NCBI GenBank assembly: GCA_963827135.1
Contig: CAWGZX010000008.1
Coordinates: 103,778 to 167,777 of the forward strand
DNA length: 64,000 nucleotides
Direction of reading: 5' to 3'
From: JAJRAN01 sp963827135
Lineage (GTDB): Archaea; Thermoplasmatota; Thermoplasmata; Methanomassiliicoccales; UBA472
Position numbers and translations under genes: made by a program. A model generated the notes under the pieces. The model saw only the letters and a list, made by a program, of their open reading frames with translations, did not search any database and was not told where the DNA came from. Of the stretch, positions 49,858-60,400 are shown in pieces; positions within the stretch are counted from its first letter, which is position 1; each line of letters opens with the position of its first letter.

Positions 49858-51201
49858 TCACGATAGCGCCACGAACTCCTGCTGCGCCATCGGCGCCTGT
49901 CCCTCTTCTTTTGCTATGGCCGATGACTCACGGATCATGACGTTGGTCTTCTCTAATGTGGCCATGGCTATCCTCTTGGTTGCCGAGCTGCCGAGCGCAA
50001 GGGCTTTATCGGTGAGCACGAGGGAATCGCCCTCGTCCCTCACCAGGCCGAGGAAACGCATCAGGTACACGTACCTGGAGACCTTCGAGTCCTCCTCGCT
50101 CAGCTGCCGGATCTCGGCTTTGGATATCTTGCCGCGGTACAGACAGCGGGCGAAGCTGCCGGTGGCGTGTGCGCGTATGGGCGAGTACGCGTACAAGGGA
50201 AGGAAGCCCTCTTCCAGGCGGCCGAGGTAATCGAAGACGTTGCTGGTGTTGAGCGTCAGCGAGCTCCCGAGCATCCCCCAGGCCCTCGGCCCTATCCCTA
50301 TGAATTGCGAATGCTCGTACGGTCCCTCGTACGCCTCCGGCCGCTTGCTGAAGGACCAGATGGCCCTCATCTTGTAGCCGTGAGGACGAAGAGAGTCCAG
50401 GATCTGCTGGTACTGCTCCCTCTCCCGATTAGGGTCTTGAAGGGGGGCATCGCTGCCCTTGGAGGCGGAGTCGCGCCGCACCCTCTTGGTCATCTGGGTG
50501 TACTCGAGGAGCATCAATGGATAGGTGGAGACGCCGTGCACTCCCAGGTCCGCGGCGATCTCAAGATCCCTGGCGAGCGACTCCTTGTTCTGCCCTGGCA
50601 TCGAGAACATGAGGTCGATGTTCACGTAGTCGAATCCCGAGCACATGACCTGGCGCAGGGTCTCGACCATCCGCTGCTTGGTGATGTTGCGGCCCAGCTG
50701 CTTCTTGAGCACCTCCTCGTCGAAGGTCTGCACCCCGATGCTGATCTGCGTGATGCCGGCGGAACGGAGGTTCTCCAGCACCTTGGGGGTCAGGTCGGCC
50801 GGCGAGGCCTCCATGGCGATGGTGGGGGGCTTGTTGAACTGCTCCTCGACCAGCTTCCCCAGGAACTCCAGCTTCTCGTGCATCAGCGAGGGCGTCCCGC
50901 CGGAGATGTACAGCCTCTCGATCTTAGGCTTGTGAAGATAAGCGGAGTAGAGGCGCAGCTCCTCCTGGACGGAGGCGAGGAAGATGTTGGCCTGCCTTTC
51001 GTCATATGACTGGCCTGGTAATGCACAGTAGGTGCACTTGAAGGCGCAGAACGGGATGCGGACATTGATGGCCGTACGCTCGATGCCCTCGGGGATGACG
51101 TCCTCGATGCGCGTCACCTTCTCGAAGCTGACGCTGTCCGCTACGCGCTGGGCGAGCTTGTTGACGTAGCGCTGCGTGAGATCGAGCGGCAAGAGAGGCA
51201 C
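49858..51201 (-). CDS. Radical SAM protein, HemN/HemW-like
   Basis: This 447-residue radical SAM enzyme has the [4Fe-4S] motif Cys-x3-Cys-x2-Cys in RIPFCAFKCTYCALPG, the LYISGGTPSLM motif and AGITQISIGVQTFDEEVL, all typical of oxygen-independent coproporphyrinogen oxidase-like proteins. Such proteins include true haem enzymes, haem chaperones (HemW) and methyltransferases, and sequence does not choose between them. The C-terminal winged-helix region is near residues 360-410. The start is GTG 51201, nearly leaderless from a TATA-like ttctaaatacc (minus strand, about 51226-51236). Confidence 0.85.
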   Translation of the reverse strand: MPLLPLDLTQRYVNKLAQRVADSVSFEKVTRIEDVIPEGIERTAINVRIPFCAFKCTYCALPGQSYDERQANIFLASVQEELRLYSAYLHKPKIERLYISGGTPSLMHEKLEFLGKLVEEQFNKPPTIAMEASPADLTPKVLENLRSAGITQISIGVQTFDEEVLKKQLGRNITKQRMVETLRQVMCSGFDYVNIDLMFSMPGQNKESLARDLEIAADLGVHGVSTYPLMLLEYTQMTKRVRRDSASKGSDAPLQDPNREREQYQQILDSLRPHGYKMRAIWSFSKRPEAYEGPYEHSQFIGIGPRAWGMLGSSLTLNTSNVFDYLGRLEEGFLPLYAYSPIRAHATGSFARCLYRGKISKAEIRQLSEEDSKVSRYVYLMRFLGLVRDEGDSLVLTDKALALGSSATKRIAMATLEKTNVMIRESSAIAKEEGQAPMAQQEFVALS

Positions 51202-51319
51202 CCTCGAGCGTAAAGGGGTTCAAGGTATTTAGAATGGCAAGGGGTGGTAGCGCACATCCCTTCTGGCCAGGGCATCCGAATAACTAATTAATATCGAGAT
51301 TGTTGCTATATTCCATTTT

Positions 51320-51820
51320 GTGAAGAGGTCATCATTGCGGCTGGTGTTGTCAGTGGCATTCGCGGCAGTGCTAATGATATTAATGGCCTTTGCCTACGTG
51401 CTGTTCTTTAGCCACTCAACGGGCCCTCTCCTGACCCCGGCGATGGCCTTGGACATCGATGAGCTATCGGACCAGGATGAGCTCGTCATTAATCTTATGA
51501 GCATAAGTTGGAACGATGTCAGGTACGACGAGGTCAGGGTATATGTTCATTGTCCAGACGGGGGCAGTGCGAATTGGACCTTCGCCGAAAGTGATTTCAC
51601 TGGAGGAATAGCGACCCATGAGGATATCGTAAAGGGTTACGACCTCTCCATCTCTGATGCCCTTCAAGCCGGTCATCGGCTTACTTTGAGCAGCGGAGAC
51701 ACCTTCGACCTGAAGGCCCGCAACGGTACCTTCTGCCAAGGCACGTGGTTGGTGTCATTTAGCTACATCAAGAGCGGCGGGCCCATAGGAAGCGTGAGCG
51801 CGACCTATCCCTGGGAATAG
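51320..51820 (+). CDS. Secreted or pilin-like membrane-anchored protein
   Basis: This 166-residue protein has a basic start (KRSSLRL), one hydrophobic N-terminal helix (LSVAFAAVLMILMAFAYVLFF) and an outer beta-rich region (DELVINLMSISWNDVRYDEV, then FCQGTWLVSFSYI). The layout recalls archaeal type IV pilin-like proteins of the DUF1628 kind, though I see no clear pilin peptidase site. The start is GTG 51320, near a TATA-like aactaattaat (about 51282). It overlaps nothing and ends three bases before a convergent gene. Confidence 0.6.
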   Translation: MKRSSLRLVLSVAFAAVLMILMAFAYVLFFSHSTGPLLTPAMALDIDELSDQDELVINLMSISWNDVRYDEVRVYVHCPDGGSANWTFAESDFTGGIATHEDIVKGYDLSISDALQAGHRLTLSSGDTFDLKARNGTFCQGTWLVSFSYIKSGGPIGSVSATYPWE

Positions 51821-51822
51821 GA

Positions 51823-52629
51823 TCAAGCGGAACGCTCCAAATATCCTCTGACCTGCGAGACCGACTCTTCGAGAGAGCCCTCGGTCTTGGTCTCCACCAG
51901 CACTGAGCAATGGTTCCTCTTGGCGAAGGACAGCATCCCCATGATGTCTATCACCCCGGTGCCAGGGACCTGATGGTCGGATGTGCCGTTGTAGTCGTGC
52001 AGGTGCATGTGCCTTATCCTTTCGGCGTGGCGCAACAACACCTCCCCCTCCTTGTAACCAGTGCGAGCGTCGTGCCCCACGTCCCAGGTCAGGTAGAAGC
52101 CATCCATCTGGCACAGGTCGTCGATGGCCTTCGCCACGAAAGGAATGTTGAAGTTGGTCACGTTCTCGGTGCAGACTCTCACGCCGAATTCGTTGGCGTA
52201 GGAGATGACCTTGCCGTAGGCCTCGCGCAGGTTCCCTACGAACTTGTCGTAGTAGTTCTCGTAGATCCAGACCTTCTTGTCTGGTAAGGTGAAGTATATC
52301 CCGGGGCTGAGGTGCAGGTTGATCAGCTTGGCGCCGGCCTCGGCGGCCCAGCGCGCCGTCTCTCCGAACCTTGCGACATGCCCTTCCCGGATGGGGCCGT
52401 GGAAGGACGCCAGGTCAGTGTCGTCGGGCATGTGGATGGTGAAGTCCAGGCCGGTCCTCTTGCGGCACTCCCTTATGACCTTGGCCGAAAGGGACTCGGG
52501 GCAGAACTCCGGCATGTTCATGTTGAGCTCGATGAATTCTACCTCGAGATCGAGCGCCAGTCGGACCGTCCTCTCGAAGTCGGGCATCTCGATCAAGGTA
52601 GGAATGCCCAGGCGCAGGCGCTCGTTCAT
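51823..52629 (-). CDS. Sugar phosphate isomerase/epimerase family protein (TIM barrel)
   Basis: This 268-residue protein is of the xylose-isomerase-like / AP endonuclease 2 fold. Metal-ligand signatures are FIELNMNMPEF, TIHMPDD, LINLHLSPG, VCTENVTNF, LTWDVGHDARTG, HMHLHDYNG and LVETKTEG. The substrate cannot be inferred. ATG 52629 has GGAGGT five bases upstream, favoured over a GTG at 52641. It follows gltX by 39 bases on the same strand. Confidence 0.85.
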   Translation of the reverse strand: MNERLRLGIPTLIEMPDFERTVRLALDLEVEFIELNMNMPEFCPESLSAKVIRECRKRTGLDFTIHMPDDTDLASFHGPIREGHVARFGETARWAAEAGAKLINLHLSPGIYFTLPDKKVWIYENYYDKFVGNLREAYGKVISYANEFGVRVCTENVTNFNIPFVAKAIDDLCQMDGFYLTWDVGHDARTGYKEGEVLLRHAERIRHMHLHDYNGTSDHQVPGTGVIDIMGMLSFAKRNHCSVLVETKTEGSLEESVSQVRGYLERSA

Positions 52630-52668
52630 CGTGACCTCCACGGCTCTAGCCCTTGGTATCCTTTGCGC

Positions 52669-54363
52669 TCATTTGTGAGCGAAGAACGCCAGTATGTTGT
52701 GGTACACGTCCCTCTTGTTCAGGGAGACGAAGCCGAAGCGCTCCAGCTGGACGACCGTCGGAAGCGGCATGTCCCTAAGGTTCGGCTCGCCCATGCCCTC
52801 GATCATATCGCCGTCCTCCATCATCACCGAGACCTTTACGAGCTTGTCCTCGAGGGCATTCAGCCAGGTGATGCGGGGCAGGTCCTTGTTCGCGGTGGAG
52901 ACGTACCTCGCCCCATTGCCTTCCAGGACGACATTGCAGAAGTCCTTGAGGCGGACCTCCTTGCCCTGGAGCGCTTTATGATCCTTCTCGGCCAGGAGCA
53001 CGTGGTCCGAGGCGCTCAGAAGCCTGATGCCCATCTCCGGATGCTCCGGGTGCACCGGCATCTTTACCTGCTTGAGGTCGGCGGGAAGGTTCTCGATGAC
53101 GACCTCTACCGGATCAGCGAGGAAGGTGGACCTGGGAGCCTTGGGGTCGATGATGGAGCGGTTATAGGCATACATGTTCTCTGCCGGGGTGGTTATGTCG
53201 GAAAGGGACATTCCCATATCGATGATGAAGTGGCGGATGGCCTCGGGCACGAAGCCTCTGGCCTTGAGCGACTGCACGCTCCAAGTCCGGGGGTCGTCCC
53301 AGCCGATGTACTGTCCGCTCGTGACCTCCTTGTAGGCCTTGGACTTGGAGATCTTGGCGTCCTCCACCCGCAGCATGCCGAAGTGCAGGAACTGGGTGAT
53401 GGGCGTCAGGCCGAGCTTCTGCCAGATCAGGTTCTCCATCTCGTCCTCCATCATCAGGTCCTTGCCCCGGATGACGTGGGTCATGCCTAGCGTGTAATCG
53501 TCGGCAGCCCAAGTCATCTCCAGCAGGGGCCAGACGTGGTACTTATTGCCGACGCGGGGATGAGTCTTGTTTGAGATGCGGAAAAGCACGCGGTCCCTGA
53601 AGGCGGGGTTCTTGTGCTTCATGTCCGTCTTGATGCGGATGACAACGTCCCCCTCGCGGTACTCGCCCTTGAGCATACCTTTCCAGACGCGCATCTGCTC
53701 CTCAGCTGGCTTGGAGCGATGCTCGCACTCTATTCCCCCTTCCCTGTTCTTCCTCAGGGTCTCGGAGTCGCAGAAGCAGGCGTAGGCGGAGCCGGCCTCG
53801 ATGAGCTTGTGGCCCCATTCGTAGTAGAGGTCCAGGCGGTCCGACTTATAGTAGGTCTCGTGGAACTCGATCCCGAGCCAGTTCATGGCGTCCTTGATGA
53901 GGTCGTAGGACTCCACCAGCACGGCCTTCTCGTCGCTGCCGATGGTGTCGTCGTAGATGAGGAGGAGCTTGCCCTTGTAGCGTTTGACGTACTCGTCGTT
54001 GAGGATGAAGGAGCGGAGGTTGCCGATGTGAGGTGCACCGGAGGGAAAGGGTGCGAGGCGCATGACGACCTGCTGGCCTTCCTTCACGTCCAATGCCCTG
54101 AGCTTCGGTTCCGAGGAAGTCTCTTTCTTCACTAGGAGCTCGGGGGCGAGGCACTCGAGCTCGGAGCGTTGGGCCACGCAGTCCATGGAGTTGACCAGAG
54201 CCACGATGCGATTGATGATCGGCACCCATACTCCCATGTCCCTCTTGATCTCAGGGTGCTTGCCGATGACCTTGTTGATGACGTTCTTGGCCTCCGCCTT
54301 GCCGTCATGGAGGACGGCGTTCTGTAGCGCGAACTGGCGGATGCTCTGCTCGATCTCGCTCAT
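52669..54363 (-). CDS. gltX: Glutamyl-tRNA synthetase (archaeal)
   Basis: This 564-residue class I synthetase is of the archaeal/eukaryotic GluRS-GlnRS type. An N-terminal helical domain (about residues 1-95) precedes the HIGH motif in APFPSGAPHIGNLRSF. The KMSKS loop is in EDAKISKSKAY, and an anticodon-binding beta-barrel domain follows (residues about 380-564). In archaea it is non-discriminating and needs GatDE for Gln-tRNA. It has a TATA box at 54418-54426. Confidence 0.96.
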   Translation of the reverse strand: MSEIEQSIRQFALQNAVLHDGKAEAKNVINKVIGKHPEIKRDMGVWVPIINRIVALVNSMDCVAQRSELECLAPELLVKKETSSEPKLRALDVKEGQQVVMRLAPFPSGAPHIGNLRSFILNDEYVKRYKGKLLLIYDDTIGSDEKAVLVESYDLIKDAMNWLGIEFHETYYKSDRLDLYYEWGHKLIEAGSAYACFCDSETLRKNREGGIECEHRSKPAEEQMRVWKGMLKGEYREGDVVIRIKTDMKHKNPAFRDRVLFRISNKTHPRVGNKYHVWPLLEMTWAADDYTLGMTHVIRGKDLMMEDEMENLIWQKLGLTPITQFLHFGMLRVEDAKISKSKAYKEVTSGQYIGWDDPRTWSVQSLKARGFVPEAIRHFIIDMGMSLSDITTPAENMYAYNRSIIDPKAPRSTFLADPVEVVIENLPADLKQVKMPVHPEHPEMGIRLLSASDHVLLAEKDHKALQGKEVRLKDFCNVVLEGNGARYVSTANKDLPRITWLNALEDKLVKVSVMMEDGDMIEGMGEPNLRDMPLPTVVQLERFGFVSLNKRDVYHNILAFFAHK

Positions 54364-54417
54364 GCGAACCTTCCAAGCGAATGGGGTTATTTGAAGGCTG
54401 CGAAATGAAGATGCTCA

Positions 54418-54426
54418 CTATATAAT
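54418..54426 (-). promoter_or_regulatory. TATA box of gltX
   Basis: Minus strand attatatag, about 57 bases before the gltX ATG. It predicts a start near 54397 and lies in the 96-base gap after the giant surface protein gene. Confidence 0.5.
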
Positions 54427-54459
54427 GAACAAGAAATGAAAAAAGAGGTTTGGAGGACG

Positions 54460-57400
54460 TCACTTCCTACGATGGATCTGGATATTTCCTCCCTGGAGAT
54501 ATCCTGCCACTCCTTCTCCGCCTGCATTGTGGTAAAGTACCCCTATGCTGTCCGTCAGTTTGATCTCGAAGCCATCGGCGATTCCGGTCCCTTCCCTGTC
54601 CCAGCAGTTGACGCGGAATCTAAATACGCCTGGCTCCTTGATTACTTCCCCTGTTACTGAGTTGTACTTCTCTACTGTGCACCAGCCTTCGAACGATGCC
54701 TTCGTTCCGATTATCGCTAGGCCAGAGATGCTCGTGCTCTTCACCACATAGTTCCACTCACCGATGCGATAGGAGTATTGGAAGTTACCCTCTGGCTTCA
54801 TGGTCTTGTCGTAGCGCACAACGAACCCGAAGCTGCCCTTCTCCCCTCCATCCCAGATCCACCCTCCGCCGGTCACGAATGAGCCGGTCGGAATCACGAT
54901 GGTGATGAAGTCCGGGTCAGAGGTCGGGCCGAAGTAATAATCACCTTCCACTTGGACTATGACGATGTAGGTGTTCTCGGCCAACAACGGAGCGACCCTC
55001 TCTGCAATTCCTACTCCTGGTGTCGTTGTGCTTGCTACAGAGTCCGTTCCTGTCCATACGGGCGTCGTGCTGACCGATCCTAAGTAAATGGAGAAGCGGA
55101 CCGTGATCAGAGGCCATGTCTCCGAGGTGTCCGTCCTCATCATCGTAAACGGTCGCCCGGAGGTTGATGACTGAGTTCGTGGTTGGAACGACTGTATCTC
55201 CTGTGTATACTGGTCCAGCCCATTCCTTTATTATTGTAAAGCTCCAGGTATTGCTCTGGCTTCCAAAGTACAAACTATCTTCATCGAATGTTGCTTTGAC
55301 TTCTAACGCTCCTGGATGTATGTTCAATAGGATGGTTGTTGTAGCATTTCCTAGCGAGTTGGTTGTTGCCTGGTAAACAGCGCCATCGAACATGAACTCG
55401 ATTACCTTATTCGGTAGTGGAATTCCATCGATGGTCGTTAGGATTGCGCTTAGTCGCGCTTCGTCTGAATATTCTCCCTGAGTCTCACCCTTGTATTCAA
55501 GTAATGTTACGATTCTTCCCTGATCCTGGGTGAAGCTGGCGGTGACGGTGGTGTCAGCGTTCATGGTCACCACGCCTGCGATCACGTTGGCACTCCAGCC
55601 GGTGAAGGTCCAGCCGGACTCGACCGTGCCGAGGGTGAGGGTGACCGGGGTGCCGTAGGTGTAGAGCTCCTGATCCGGAGACTTGGTCACCGGGGCGTGG
55701 GCACTGACGATGGTCAGCTCGTACTGATCCTGGGTGGTGTCCACGCTGAAGCTAACGATGTCCTCGGCGGAGTTACCTGCCAGGTCCCAGGCCTTGACGA
55801 TGACGTTGTGCGAGCCGTCCATTACCCCAAGGAAAATGTGAGGCGAGCTCACACCGATAACCCAAGGTTCGGTATCGAGTATGAGGCCGTAGCTGCTACC
55901 GTCGCCGCTCCAGATTAGATGGACGTCGGAAGAAGGCAGATAGGTACCCTCAACCGGCGAGGAGATGCTGACGACTGGGGCGGTGTTGTCGACGGTGTAG
56001 GTCACCGAGGCTGAGCCGACATTGCCAGCTCCGTCGGTGGCGGTGACGGTGTAGGTCTGAGCTCCTCGACATCGGACCAGCCGGACTCGGACGTGGTGTA
56101 CGGGTTGAGATCAGATACCGAGAAGGCACCGGTGGGCACCGCAGCGGTCTTGTAGAAGGCACCGTTGACGGGTGCGGAGATGCTGACGACTGGGGCGGTG
56201 TTGTCGACGGTGTAGGTCACCGAGGCTGAGCCGACATTGCCAGCTCGTCGGTGGCGGTGACGGTGTAGGTCTGAGCTCCCTCGACATCGGACCAGCCGGA
56301 CTCGGACGTGGTGTACGGGTTGAGATCAGATACCGAGAAGGCACCGGTGGGCACCGCAGCGGTCTTGTAGAAGGCACCGTTGACGGGTGCGGAGATGCTG
56401 ACGACTGGGGCGGTGTTGTCGACGGTGTAGGTCACCGAGGCTGAGCCGACATTGCCAGCTCCGTCGGTGGCGGTGACGGTGTAGGTCTGAGCTCCTCGAC
56501 ATCGGACCAGCCGGACTCGGACGTGGTGTACGGGTTGAGATCAGATACCGAGAAGGCACCGGTGGGCACCGCAGCGGTCTTGTAGAAGGCACCGTTGACG
56601 GGTGCGGAGATGCTGACGACTGGGGCGGTGTTGTCGACGGTGTAGGTCACCGAGGCTGAGCCGACATTGCCAGCTCCGTCGGTGGCGGTGACGGTGTAGG
56701 TCTGAGCTCCCTCGACATCGGACCAGCCGGACTCGGACGTGGTGTACGGGTTGAGATCAGATACCGAGAAGGCACCGGTGGGCACCGCAGCGGTCTTGTA
56801 GAAGGCACCGTTGACGGGTGCGGAGATGCTGACGACTGGGGCGGTGTTGTCGACGGTGTAGGTCACCGAGGCTGAGCCGACATTGCCAGCTCCGTCGGTG
56901 GCGGTGACGGTGTAGGTCTGAGCTCCCTCGACATCGGACCAGCCGGACTCGGACGTGGTGTACGGGTTGAGATCAGATACCGAGAAGGCACCGGTGGGCA
57001 CCGCAGCGGTCTTGTAGAAGGCACCGTTGACGGGTGCGGAGATGCTGACGACTGGGGCGGTGTTGTCGACGGTGTAGGTCACCGAGGCTGAGCCGACATT
57101 GCCAGCTCCGTCGGTGGCGGTGACGGTGTAGGTCTGAGCTCCCTCGACATCGGACCAGCCGGACTCGGACGTGGTGTACGGGTTGAGATCAGATACCGAG
57201 AAGGCACCGGTGGGCACCGCAGCGGTCTTGTAGAAGGCACCGTTGACGGGTGCGGAGATGCTGACGACTGGGGCGGTGTTGTCGACGGTGTAGGTCACCG
57301 AGGCTGAGCCGACATTGCCAGCTCCGTCGGTGGCGGTGACGGTGTAGGTCTGAGCTCCCTCGACATCGGACCAGCCGGACTCGGACGTGGTGTACGGGTT

Positions 57401-60400
57401 GAGATCAGGATACCGAGAAGGCACCGGTGGGCACCGCAGCGGTCTTGTAGAAGGCACCGTTGACGGGTGCGGAGATGCTGACGACTGGGGCGGTGTTGTC
57501 GACGGTGTAGGTCACCGAGGCTGAGCCGACATTGCCAGCTCCGTCGGTGGCGGTGACGGTGTAGGTCTGAGCTCCCTCGACATCGGACCAGCCGGACTCG
57601 GACGTGGTGTACGGGTTGAGATCAGATACCGAGAAGGCACCGGTGGGCACCGCAGCGGTCTTGTAGAAGGCACCGTTGACGGGTGCGGAGATGCTGACGA
57701 CTGGGGCGGTGTTGTCGACGGTGTAGGTCACCGAGGCTGAGCCGACATTGCCAGCTCCGTCGGTGGCGGTGACGGTGTAGGTCTGAGCTCCCTCGACATC
57801 GGACCAGCCGGACTCGGACGTGGTGTACGGGTTGAGATCAGATACCGAGAAGGCACCGGTGGGCACCGCAGCGGTCTTGTAGAAGGCACCGTTGACGGGT
57901 GCGGAGATGCTGACGACTGGGGCGGTGTTGTCGACGGTGTAGGTCACCGAGGCTGAGCCGACATTGCCAGCTCCGTCGGTGGCGGTGACGGTGTAGGTCT
58001 GAGCTCCCTCGACATCGGACCAGCCGGACTCGGACGTGGTGTACGGGTTGAGATCAGATACCGAGAAGGCACCGGTGGGCACCGCAGCGGTCTTGTAGAA
58101 GGCACCGTTGACGGGTCGGAGATGCTGACGACTGGGGCGGTGTTGTCGACGGTGTAGGTCACCGAGGCTGAGCCGACATTGCCAGCTCCGTCGGTGGCGG
58201 TGACGGTGTAGGTCTGAGCTCCCTCGACATCGGACCAGCCGGACTCGGACGTGGTGTACGGGTTGAGATCAGGATACCGAGAAGGCACCGGTGGGCACCG
58301 CAGCGGTCTTGTAGAAGGCACCGTTGACGGGTGCGGAGATGCTGACGACTGGGGCGGTGTTGTCGACGGTGTAGGTCACCGAGGCTGAGCCGACATTGCC
58401 AGCTCCGTCGGTGGCGGTGACGGTGTAGGTCTGAGCTCCCTCGACATCGGACCAGCCGGACTCGGACGTGGTGTACGGGTTGAGATCGGATACCGAGAAG
58501 GCACCGGTGGGCACCGCAGCGGTCTTGTAGAAGGCACCGTTGACGGGTGCGGAGATGCTGACGACTGGGGCGGTGTTGTCGACGGTGTAGGTCACCGAGG
58601 CTGAGCCGACATTGCCAGCTCCGTCGGTGGCGGTGACGGTGTAGGTCTGAGCTCCCTCGACATCGGACCAGCCGGACTCGGACGTGGTGTACGGGTTGAG
58701 ATCAGATACCGAGAAGGCACCGGTGGGCACCGCAGCGGTCTTGTAGAAGGCACCGTTGACGGGTGCGGAGATGCTGACGACTGGGGCGGTGTTGTCGACG
58801 GTGTAGGTCACCGAGGCTGAGCCGACATTGCCAGCTCCGTCGGTGGCGGTGACGGTGTAGGTCTGAGCTCCCTCGACATCGGACCAGCCGGACTCGGACG
58901 TGGTGTACGGGTTGAGATCAGATACCGAGAAGGCACCGGTGGGCACCGCAGCGGTCTTGTAGAAGGCACCGTTGACGGGTGCGGAGATGCTGACGACTGG
59001 GGCGGTGTTGTCGACGGTGTAGGTCACCGAGGCTGAGCCGACATTGCCAGCTCCGTCGGTGGCGGTGACGGTGTAGGTCTGAGCTCCCTCGACATCGGAC
59101 CAGCCGGACTCGGACGTGGTGTACGGGTTGAGATCAGATACCGAGAAGGCACCGGTGGGCACCGCAGCGGTCTTGTAGAAGGCACCGTTGACGGGTGCGG
59201 AGATGCTGACGACTGGGGCGGTGTTGTCGACGGTGTAGGTCACCGAGGCTGAGCCGACATTGCCAGCTCCGTCGGTGGCGGTGACGGTGTAGGTCTGAGC
59301 TCCCTCGACATCGGACCAGCCGGACTCGGACGTGGTGTACGGGTTGAGATCGATACCGAGAAGGCACCGGTGGGCACCGCAGCGGTCTTGTAGAAGGCAC
59401 CGTTGACGGGTGCGGAGATGCTGACGACTGGGGCGGTGTTGTCGACGGTGTAGGTCACCGAGGCTGAGCCGACATTGCCAGCTCCGTCGGTGGCGGTGAC
59501 GGTGTAGGTCTGAGCTCCCTCGACATCGGACCAGCCGGACTCGGACGTGGTGTACGGGTTGAGATCGATACCGAGAAGGCACCGGTGGGCACCGCAGCGG
59601 TCTTGTAGAAGGCACCGTTGACGGGTGCGGAGATGCTGACGACTGGGGCGGTGTTGTCGACGGTGTAGGTCACCGAGGCTGAGCCGACATTGCCAGCTCC
59701 GTCGGTGGCGGTGACGGTGTAGGTCTGAGCTCCCTCGACATCGGACCAGCCGGACTCGGACGTGGTGTACGGGTTGAGATCAGATACCGAGAAGGCACCG
59801 GTGGGCACCGCAGCGGTCTTGTAGAAGGCACCGTTGACGGGTGCGGAGATGCTGACGACTGGGGCGGTGTTGTCGACGGTGTAGGTCACCGAGGCTGAGC
59901 CGACATTGCCAGCTCCGTCGGTGGCGGTGACGGTGTAGGTCTGAGCTCCCTCGACATCGGACCAGCCGGACTCGGACGTGGTGTACGGGTTGAGATCGGA
60001 TACCGAGAAGGCACCGGTGGGCACCGCAGCGGTCTTGTAGAAGGCACCGTTGACGGGTGCGGAGATGCTGACGACTGGGGCGGTGTTGTCGACGGTGTAG
60101 GTCACCGAGGCTGAGCCGACATTGCCAGCTCCGTCGGTGGCGGTGACGGTGTAGGTCTGAGCTCCCTCGACATCGGACCAGCCGGACTCGGACGTGGTGT
60201 ACGGGTTGAGATCAGATACCGAGAAGGCACCGGTGGGCACCGCAGCGGTCTTGTAGAAGGCACCGTTGACGGGTGCGGAGATGCTGACGACTGGGGCGGT
60301 GTTGTCGACGGTGTAGGTCACCGAGGCTCGAGCCGACATTGCCAGCTCCCGTCGGTGGCGGTGACGGTGTGAGGTCTGAGCTCCCTCGACATCGGACCAG

